Part shown: positions 57,942 through 64,000 of the stretch, piece by piece
Numbering within the stretch: position 1 is the first letter of the stretch
How the letters are laid out: each line of letters starts with the position of its first letter
Source: Paractinoplanes ferrugineus
Lineage (GTDB): Bacteria; Actinomycetota; Actinomycetes; Mycobacteriales; Micromonosporaceae
Assembly (NCBI RefSeq): GCF_016862195.1
Contig: NZ_BOMM01000049.1
Coordinates: 62,001 to 126,000, forward strand
Direction of reading: 5' to 3'
Length of the DNA: 64,000 bases
Translations under genes and position numbers: made by a program
Notes under the pieces: generated by a model
What the model was told of the DNA's origin: nothing
Databases searched by the model: none
What the model saw: only the letters and a program-made list of their open reading frames with translations

Positions 57942-58814
57942 GTGCGGACCGACGAGGCGACTGATGCTGCCGTAGCAGCAGCCACTGAGCAGGGCCTCTC
58001 CATCAGCGGCGCCCGTGTCCTTCGGGTCGGCGAGAACGGCGTCGTGGTGTTTCCCGCCGCTGGCGCCCTGGCGCGGATCGTCCGAGGCCGGGACGCGGTG
58101 GAGCGAGTCGCCGCGGAGCTGCGCACCGCTGATTGGTTGCAGTCGCGGGGCGTACCGATCGCCCGGCCGATGGTGCCGGTCCCGGTCGTCGCCGACCGAT
58201 TCGTGGTGTCGTTCTGGGAGTACCTGGCCGACGGGCGGCCGGCTGACCTCGTCACACTCGCCCACTGCTTGCGCAAGCTGCATAGCATTCCCATGCCGGT
58301 AGACAACCTGCTTCCCAAGGTCGATCCGTTCAGTGGTTTCGAAGATCGACTGGCCCTCGGCGACGCCCTCAGGGCGGAGGATCGGGAATTCCTCAGCGAG
58401 TTCCGCAGTCGGCTCGCTGACCAGTGGAGTCGGGCCAGTTTCACGCTGGGCCTGGCCGTGGTTCACGGCGATGCGCACATGGACAACCTTCTTCAGAACC
58501 CTGAAGGGCGGGTCGCTTTCATCGACCTGGAGACCGTGGCCGTCGGTCCACCGGAGTGGGATCTGACCCTGACCGCGCTCTATCACGAATGCGGGTGGTT
58601 CTCGCTCGATCAGTACCGTCAGTTCGCCGACGCCTATGGCTACGACGTGCGAACGGGCTCCGCGTGGCCGATCTTGCGGGGAGTTCGCATGTTGCGGATG
58701 ACAACCTGGCTCGCACAGTCGGCCGGAGACTATCCCGAACGGGAACGGCAGTTGCGGCATCGCCTGGCCAGCCTTCGAGATGGGACCGCGCCAGCGGGGT
58801 GGACCGGGTTTTAG
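57942..58814 (+). CDS. Aminoglycoside/choline-kinase-like phosphotransferase (APH family)
   Basis: From GTG 57942 the protein has 290 residues; GTG 57924 would add six. The kinase fold is clear: a nucleotide-binding N-lobe (ARVLRVGENGVVVFPAAG, ALARIVRG), the catalytic loop VVHGDAHMDNLLQ with the HGDxHxxN motif, and AFIDLETVAVGPPEWDL with the metal-binding aspartate. APH-family proteins phosphorylate antibiotics, sugars or other small hydroxyl compounds; the substrate here is unknown. It is preceded by a possible leader peptide. Its end overlaps the convergent XRE/TPR regulator by 4 nt. Confidence 0.82.
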   Translation: MRTDEATDAAVAAATEQGLSISGARVLRVGENGVVVFPAAGALARIVRGRDAVERVAAELRTADWLQSRGVPIARPMVPVPVVADRFVVSFWEYLADGRPADLVTLAHCLRKLHSIPMPVDNLLPKVDPFSGFEDRLALGDALRAEDREFLSEFRSRLADQWSRASFTLGLAVVHGDAHMDNLLQNPEGRVAFIDLETVAVGPPEWDLTLTALYHECGWFSLDQYRQFADAYGYDVRTGSAWPILRGVRMLRMTTWLAQSAGDYPERERQLRHRLASLRDGTAPAGWTGF

Positions 58815-60262
58815 GCGGAGGTATTGACCAGGGTCGCAATGTCGGTTCGTACCGTCTCGACCCGTTCTTGATCGCCACGACTGGTGACGGCGCGGTCAAG
58901 GATTCTGCTGAGGAGCCTAAGGTCATCGGTGACGCGATGTGACTGGAGCTGACCGGCCTCAGCAACGGCGATTTCGGCCGCAGCCAACGCTTCGTCGATG
59001 TCCCGGTGACGGGCCTTCAACGATGCGATCCTGATCATCGTGAGCGCTCGCGAACGAGCAATATCGGCAGGATGCAGCGCGTAGGCAGCTTCAAGTCGGC
59101 TGATGGTGATCTCCGCCTGGATGTGGTCATCGCTCCGAAGGGCCAGGTCGAACAAGCCGTGGCCGGCATCGCCGAGAATCTGGCCCTCATCGGCGTAATA
59201 GCCCCACGTTTCGTCATGCAGCCCGTCCGGAGTGCTGGTCGCGAAATGGTGATCGCAAAGCTCCACCGCCTCCCGGCATGCGGCAGTGTTGCCGATCTTG
59301 CCGTGTGCGCGGGCTTCGACAATGCCGATGACCGCACGGCCGAGCGGCGGCAAATGTCGCCACCCGAGGCGAGCGAGGCTGGACATCTCCAGCGCCTCGT
59401 CCGTTCGGCCGAGATAGGTCAGATGCCGACTCATGGACGTAGCCGTGTGGGTACGTTGCTGGACGTCGTCGGCTTCTCCCGCGAGCTGAATTGCCTTCAG
59501 GAAGAAGCGCTCCACCAACTGGGGCGCGTCACCGGCGTCGAAGCACGCCCAACCAGCGAGGTCACCGAGGCGGGCGGCGGAAGCCTGCCAACTGCGCCGT
59601 GTGGCGCCGGACATGGTCGACGTGCGGGCTGCACGGCAAACCCACTCCAGCTGGCCGCTCATCGCGGCCCGCGCGAGCCCGCCGCCGTACTGATGGTCCC
59701 ATTGTTCGAACAGGACCGTGCTGCGACGGAGTGCTTCGACATGCGCTTTCTCGATCTTGGGAGGTGCTTCCATCTGCGTTGACCAAGGGCCCGGCAGGTC
59801 CAACAGGTCGTCGGGCAGCATCCCGAACCACGCTGCGCCCGCTTGCCGCACCAGGCCGACATCGATCTTGCTGTCGACGGCACCACTGCTGATCTCCTGT
59901 AGGCGGGCAGCAACGGCCTGTGAGGCGTCGGGGCCCCGCTCGTTCCTGGGCTCGTCGATCGGTGCCGTTCGCGGCCCGCGGACGATGTAGAACCCGAGAT
60001 CCTGATCGCTCCGTGCGTGCAACACAGCTCGCAACGCCTCGCGTCGTTGCTCACGGGGCCACCGGTATTCGCCGCGCTCCAGCTTCCCGATGTCGTTCTC
60101 GTCAAGACTGGTTATGGCGCTATACCTATCCGCTAGGTATGAGTTGACCGCTTCTGCAAGCTCCTGCCGAGACATCGGACGGCCCGAGCCGGAAGGAGAT
60201 AGGCGCCGTCGGCGCGCCTCCACGAGCAGCCTGTTCGGCGTGGATTTTGCGCGATCCACCAT
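58811..60262 (-). CDS. XRE-type regulator with TPR-like repeats
   Basis: The 483-residue protein begins with a basic arm and an XRE helix-turn-helix (RPMSRQELAEAVNSYLADRY, LDENDIGKLERGEYRWPREQ, RREALRAVLHARSDQDLGFY). From about residue 130 to the end it is a helical solenoid with repeated AxxxA-type TPR packing (FFLKAIQLAGEADDVQQRTH, LTYLGRTDEALEMSSLARLG). Such proteins are common in Streptomyces and relatives, where they regulate antibiotic production, sporulation or competence-like states. It is a paralogue of the protein at 61118. It is divergent from the HAD hydrolase, with 114 nt between them. Confidence 0.75.
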   Translation of the reverse strand: MVDRAKSTPNRLLVEARRRRLSPSGSGRPMSRQELAEAVNSYLADRYSAITSLDENDIGKLERGEYRWPREQRREALRAVLHARSDQDLGFYIVRGPRTAPIDEPRNERGPDASQAVAARLQEISSGAVDSKIDVGLVRQAGAAWFGMLPDDLLDLPGPWSTQMEAPPKIEKAHVEALRRSTVLFEQWDHQYGGGLARAAMSGQLEWVCRAARTSTMSGATRRSWQASAARLGDLAGWACFDAGDAPQLVERFFLKAIQLAGEADDVQQRTHTATSMSRHLTYLGRTDEALEMSSLARLGWRHLPPLGRAVIGIVEARAHGKIGNTAACREAVELCDHHFATSTPDGLHDETWGYYADEGQILGDAGHGLFDLALRSDDHIQAEITISRLEAAYALHPADIARSRALTMIRIASLKARHRDIDEALAAAEIAVAEAGQLQSHRVTDDLRLLSRILDRAVTSRGDQERVETVRTDIATLVNTSA

Positions 60263-60376
60263 GAATCAACCCCAACCGGAAACAGGGATACCGCACGAGG
60301 CGTACAGACGCGGGATCAGATTGTAAGGCTCTGCTGCGGTCCTGAGCCCAGGTCTCCGTCGACGTGGCACGATGGC

Positions 60377-61096
60377 TTGGTGGATAGTCGGGATGCAGGC
60401 GTGGTGGTGTGGGATGTCGATGGCACGCTGATTCCGGCGGATCTTCGCTGGTTGCGGCGTGCTATCGCCCGGACGTACGGGATCGACGAGTCGGCTGTGA
60501 CGTTTCCGGAGAAGAAGGTTCACGGCTACACCGACGAGTCGATCGTTGTCGACACCGCTGTCACGTCGGGCATCAACGCGGCGGACGCGGAAGCCGGTGT
60601 CCCTCGGTTCGGTGTGGTCTTGGCTGAGGTCATGGATGCCGGCCGCGACGAGCTGGCCCGGGTTCAGCCGCCGTATCCAGGGGTCGTCGAGAGCATCGCC
60701 GTGCTGCACCGGCGTGGTTTCGTGCAGACGGTGCTGACCGGGAACCTGCGGCACGCGGCCGAGGTCAAGGTCGCTTCGCTGGGTGTGGGCGACGAGTTGG
60801 ACCTCGACATCGGCGCGTACGGATCGGATGATCGGGACCGCTTCCAGCTGACGGCGGTCGTGGCGCGTCGCTACCGCGACAAGTACGGCACGCCGCTGCT
60901 TCCGGCGCGGACCGTAGTAGTGGGGGACGCGCCGAACGACATCGCCTGCGCCCGGAACGCGGGGTTCCGGGCTGTGGTGGTTGCTCACCGGGCCAGCCGG
61001 GAGGAACTGGCTGGCTACGAGCCGGACGCGGTGCTCGACCGATTGGACCCTGACTTGCTGGTGTCGACGATCGCCGGCCTCACGTCGGCTGATTGA
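60377..61096 (+). CDS. HAD-superfamily hydrolase (phosphatase-like)
   Basis: The 239-residue enzyme has the HAD motifs: VVVWDVDGTLIPADLR (the nucleophile DxD), FVQTVLTGNLRHAAEVKVAS (motif II and the lysine) and VVVGDAPNDIACARNAGFR (motif IV). The cap with RWLRRAIARTYGIDESAVTF fits the phosphoglycolate-phosphatase-like group. It would hydrolyse a small phosphate ester; the substrate is unknown. TTG 60377 is used; GTG 60380 is equally possible. It lies between two related XRE/TPR regulators, which suggests one of them controls it. Confidence 0.85.
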   Translation: MVDSRDAGVVVWDVDGTLIPADLRWLRRAIARTYGIDESAVTFPEKKVHGYTDESIVVDTAVTSGINAADAEAGVPRFGVVLAEVMDAGRDELARVQPPYPGVVESIAVLHRRGFVQTVLTGNLRHAAEVKVASLGVGDELDLDIGAYGSDDRDRFQLTAVVARRYRDKYGTPLLPARTVVVGDAPNDIACARNAGFRAVVVAHRASREELAGYEPDAVLDRLDPDLLVSTIAGLTSAD

Positions 61097-61117
61097 GGAG
61101 AACCGACCTTTCGTGAT

Positions 61118-62404
61118 TCAGGCTGCGGCGATGCGCTGATCCATTTCGCGTACTGCCGGTTCATTGTTCCAGGGGCTGAGGCTTTCGCGGGCTCGCTGAG
61201 CGCGGGCGATCCCACGAAGGTTGCCGATGCGGCGTAGCTGTTCGTAGGCGTCGCCGAGCTTGGTGCATGCGGCGTCGAGCTGACCGGTAAGTCCGTACGC
61301 GGCGGCGAGGTCGACACGGGCGGCGAGGGCGACGTTGAGATTCCCTTCGTCCTCGCCGAGGGCGGCGGCGGCGTTTTCAAGATGTTCAATGGCGACTGTG
61401 GGTTCGTCAAGCAGCAGGTAGCAGGTGCCTTCGTAGACCTGGACGCGAGTGGTGTTCCAATCGCTGAACAGTCCAGTCCGGTCGTCGTCGGTGATCGCGG
61501 CGGCATGCTGTCGTGCCCGATCGAGGGCGGCCTTGGCCTGACGTGGGAGGCGCAGGGCCGCGTACGCTTGGGCTTGTTCCGCCGCGATTCTCGCTCGCGC
61601 TGCCGCCGTCAACTGCGGGCCGGCGGCGCTGGCCTCGTCGAGCAGGCGCAGGCCGGTCATGATGTCGCCGTCGGCGTGAATCAGCGTCGAGGCGCCGGAG
61701 TGCAGGTTGCTTTCGAAGATCCGGGCGACAGCGGCGAGGCGGACGTCCCCAGACCGGTCGGCGAGCGTGTGGGCGTAGCCGCAGTGGGCGAGAGCCATGG
61801 CGTGGTTGCCCTGTGCGCTCCACAGTCGGCTCGCGACGATCGATGCCTCGCCGAGCATGGCGCCGATATCAGCTTTGATCGAGTCGGAGCCTGCCTTGCG
61901 GTACAGCGTCAGCAGACAGTCGCGGTGCGCTTCAACGAGACTCAGCAAGGCCGAGGGCGGGACTGCCTGCCGCTGCTGGGCCAGCATGCTGGTTACCACG
62001 GCGAAACTGCTCCACTCGCCGCGTCCCACGCCGCTCCCGTGCAGAAGTTCCTCGGCGGAAGGCTCCAGCTGCGCCAGGACGAGTTGGTCGACCGCCGTGG
62101 CATCGGATGTGGCGGTTGATGAGCGCCTGATGTAGAAGCCGATCTCATGGTCGGCTGCCACCTGCAGGACCGCGCGGAATGCTTCCCGGCGTCGTCTGCC
62201 GGGCCAGCGATTCTCGCCGCGCTCCAGTCGGCCGATGTCTGTCTCGTCCCACTGGTGGACGATTTGGTGGTGCTGCCAGAGGTAGAGGTTGATGGCCTCG
62301 GCGAGTTCCTGCCGCGACATCGGCCGCCCTGACCCGGACGGAGACGGACGCCGGCGTCGCGCCTGCATCAGTAGCGAATTGGGCTCCGGCTTGCCTTGGT
62401 TCAC
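61118..62404 (-). CDS. XRE-type regulator with TPR-like repeats, paralogue
   Basis: The 428-residue protein shares the N-terminal arm and helix-turn-helix of the regulator at 58811: RPMSRQELAEAINLYLWQHH, DETDIGRLERGENRWPG and FRAVLQVAADHEIGFYI. The rest is a TPR-like solenoid (ALAHCGYAHTLADRSGDVRL, RIAAEQAQAYAALRLPRQAK). The common sequence GSGRPMSRQELAEA and the RW-P motif make the pair clear paralogues. It is convergent with the HAD gene. A DNA-binding, ligand-responsive role is the natural reading. Confidence 0.75.
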   Translation of the reverse strand: MNQGKPEPNSLLMQARRRRPSPSGSGRPMSRQELAEAINLYLWQHHQIVHQWDETDIGRLERGENRWPGRRRREAFRAVLQVAADHEIGFYIRRSSTATSDATAVDQLVLAQLEPSAEELLHGSGVGRGEWSSFAVVTSMLAQQRQAVPPSALLSLVEAHRDCLLTLYRKAGSDSIKADIGAMLGEASIVASRLWSAQGNHAMALAHCGYAHTLADRSGDVRLAAVARIFESNLHSGASTLIHADGDIMTGLRLLDEASAAGPQLTAAARARIAAEQAQAYAALRLPRQAKAALDRARQHAAAITDDDRTGLFSDWNTTRVQVYEGTCYLLLDEPTVAIEHLENAAAALGEDEGNLNVALAARVDLAAAYGLTGQLDAACTKLGDAYEQLRRIGNLRGIARAQRARESLSPWNNEPAVREMDQRIAAA

Positions 62405-62584
62405 CGTGGCACCATCCTCCGCACGTCGGAAAGCATCCGATGGGATTCTTCGGGTGGCTCTGGCCTGGCACAGGGTGGCGCCTCATGCGGCCCACCCCCA
62501 TGATGGCCTATCTGCCAATGGTCGATTGGCGCGGCAGGTCTCTGGTCCGTGGCTGTTTGAGCCGACCCAGGAGATTGTCGCTCC

Positions 62585-63055
62585 TCAATTTTCGGCAGTG
62601 TCGAAACGCAGGAGCGGGACGTCGTAGAGGTTGGGATCGCGCTCTCGGTGTAGGGCCGGCCGGGAGACTTCGACGAGGTACATCTCGGTGAGGAACTGGA
62701 CGGTGGCCGAGAGCAGGTGGCTGGTGTGCGCGGTGGCGCTGTGCTCCTTGAGCCCGACGGACACGTGGATGTGCGGCAGGATCCGCTGCTCGGTTTCGTC
62801 GTAGGCGATGGTGCCCCCGCCGAGGGCCTCGACATTGCTCAGGTGGACGGCGGACCAGACCGGGGCCTGTGGGTTGTCGAGTTTCGCGCAGGTGCCGACG
62901 ACCTCCACCAGCGAAAATCCCGCGATGAAGGTGGGGATGATCCCGTGCCGGACGTTGTTTTCGCGGCAGAAATCGGCGAGGGCGGTGAAGAAGTCGTCGC
63001 CGTGGTCGAACACGACGACGAAGCTCCGGCCGATGTCGACCTGCTGACTACGCAT
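62585..63055 (-). CDS. PPC-domain (DUF296) DNA-binding-like protein
   Basis: ATG 63055 with GGAGG 6 nt upstream gives 156 residues. The PPC fold is visible: GRSFVVVFDHGDDFFTALAD, NVRHGIIPTFIAGFSLVEVV, LPHIHVSVGLKEHSATAHTS and FLTEMYLVEVSRPAL. The HIH core and the following GxGxxxxHLL-like segment are standard for the PPC/DUF296 family, known from plant AT-hook proteins and a wide set of bacterial proteins of unclear role. It overlaps the asparaginase gene by 8 nt and is probably co-transcribed with it. Confidence 0.8.
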   Translation of the reverse strand: MRSQQVDIGRSFVVVFDHGDDFFTALADFCRENNVRHGIIPTFIAGFSLVEVVGTCAKLDNPQAPVWSAVHLSNVEALGGGTIAYDETEQRILPHIHVSVGLKEHSATAHTSHLLSATVQFLTEMYLVEVSRPALHRERDPNLYDVPLLRFDTAEN

Positions 63056-64000
63056 CCTGAACCTCCGGCTTCGCCGGTGCGCTGTCGGCGCCGGTCGCCC
63101 ACGGCCACGCCTCGGGGTCGCCGCAGCCGCCGGATGCGGTGATCGCCGCAGTGACCGTCTTCTGATCGGCTCCAGCGGCAAGCAACGCGTTCAGCAGGAT
63201 GCGGGCCTTGTACGGGTCGAGGAATCCGGCGGGGACGAGCCCTCTGCTCAGCAGATCCCGTTCCGAGCCGGGGAAGCCGTAAGTCGTGGTCAGCACCGGT
63301 CCGGCGCCGGTCCGGCTGGCCAGCACAACCGGAATCCGGTCGGCAAGATCCGCCAGCGTCGGAACGAGATCCTGTGGGACGTGGCCCACGCCGAACCCGG
63401 CGATCACCACACCGTCGGCCCGGTCAGCGAGGCCGTCCAGCAGGACGCCGTCGTCGCCGAGGCTGATCGTCAGCAGCACCACCCGGGGGCGCGGCCCGTC
63501 GCCGGGCAGCGGGACGACATGACGAGAGCCGAGCCGGTTGAGGAGCCGGGGTTGGCCTTCGACCAGGTAGCCGAGCGGCCCGCCGTTCGGGGATTGGAAC
63601 GTGGACCCTGCTGTCGAGTGGGTCTTGCGGACGCGCCGGGCAGCATGGATCTCGTCGGCGAACACGACCAGACAGCCCAGGCGGCGGGCGGTCTGGCTGG
63701 CGGCGGTCTGGACGGCGGCGAGCAGGTTCGCCGGGCCATCAGCCCCGGCCAGGGTCGGGTTGCGCATCGCGCCGGTGACCACGACCGGTTCCGGCCCGGG
63801 GTGGTACAGGTCGAGCAGGTAGGCGGTCTCCTCGATGGTGTCGGTGCCCTGCACCACGACCACGCCGTCGACACCATCGGCGAGGTGCTGGCGCACCAGC
63901 CGGGACAGCGCCGTGACGTCCGCCAGGGACAGTGACGCCCCCGGTAGTCGCCGGAAGTCGACGGTCTCGACAGCGACGCCGAGGTCCGCAAGTCCCGGAA
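63048..64000 (-). CDS. L-asparaginase, 5' end cut by the window edge
   Basis: The open frame continues past the right edge, so the start is missing. The visible part has the asparaginase signature GVVVVQGTDTIEETAYLLDL with the catalytic Thr-Asp pair, then VVVTGAMRNPTLAGADGPAN. Further strands include LGCLVVFADEIHAARRVRKT and VVIAGFGVGHVP near the end, as in type I/II asparaginases. It hydrolyses asparagine to aspartate and ammonia; a few relatives act on other amides. The downstream PPC gene overlaps it. The first conserved threonine (TGGTI) must lie beyond the window. Confidence 0.88.
   Translation of the reverse strand, partial: PGLADLGVAVETVDFRRLPGASLSLADVTALSRLVRQHLADGVDGVVVVQGTDTIEETAYLLDLYHPGPEPVVVTGAMRNPTLAGADGPANLLAAVQTAASQTARRLGCLVVFADEIHAARRVRKTHSTAGSTFQSPNGGPLGYLVEGQPRLLNRLGSRHVVPLPGDGPRPRVVLLTISLGDDGVLLDGLADRADGVVIAGFGVGHVPQDLVPTLADLADRIPVVLASRTGAGPVLTTTYGFPGSERDLLSRGLVPAGFLDPYKARILLNALLAAGADQKTVTAAITASGGCGDPEAWPWATGADSAPAKPEVQDA

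Noticed and set aside
1-64000. CRISPR arrays, insertion sequences and rRNA genes
   Set aside because: No regularly spaced repeats of 25-35 bp, no transposase-like frame with terminal inverted repeats and no rRNA-like segment were seen by eye.

Overview
High-GC DNA with short spacers, GGAGG-type ribosome sites, frequent GTG/TTG starts and an SsgB-type sporulation regulator points to a spore-forming actinomycete. A Micromonosporaceae-like host is my guess; nothing in the window proves the genus. Bases 1-3281 look like core chromosome: a DUF4236 protein, an Rrf2 and an AraC regulator, ssgB, a PGPGW membrane protein and a tRNA-Val(CAC).

From the 3' end of that tRNA rightwards the content is that of a large integrative and conjugative element. 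A serine recombinase abuts the tRNA, and the end of its reading frame runs antisense through the tRNA gene. Next come a secreted protein, a lipoprotein and a winged-helix regulator (5.1-7.5 kb, minus strand). A complete Tad/Flp-type pilus locus follows on the plus strand (7.8-18.7 kb): SAF protein, CpaE-like protein, TadA, TadB, TadC, small pilin, two TadE-like and one TadG-like pseudopilin, a LysM/BTAD protein, a prepilin peptidase and a Spd-like membrane protein.

Two cargo blocks separate the pilus from the conjugation genes. Block 1 (18.8-26.6 kb) has a small basic peptide, a membrane histidine kinase with response regulator, a family 2 glycosyltransferase, an MGDG-synthase-like glycosyltransferase, an MFS transporter and an acyl desaturase; it reads as a membrane-lipid or glycolipid module. 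Block 2 (26.7-32.2 kb) is bracketed by a 16-bp direct repeat. It holds a tightly coupled three-gene operon of unknown function, an opposing two-gene operon and a membrane-anchored pentapeptide-repeat protein.

From 32.2 to 57.7 kb lies the conjugation/maintenance module: lytic transglycosylase, many small element-type proteins (DUF932, DUF4192, winged-helix paralogues), a replication-relaxation protein, a VirD4-like ATPase, VirB4, PrgI, VirB6-like and VirB2-like proteins, a NYN-domain protein, a DNA methyltransferase pair, a sigma-like protein and a diguanylate cyclase. Two features tie it together: a CTGACAG/CTGTCAG motif repeated in the promoter regions of five transcription units, and a hairpin placed about 23-34 nt before the start codon of most of its small genes. 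No clear relaxase, Rep protein or right attachment site was recognised. The last 6 kb (phosphotransferase, two XRE/TPR regulators around a HAD hydrolase, PPC protein, asparaginase cut by the window edge) could be element or chromosome.
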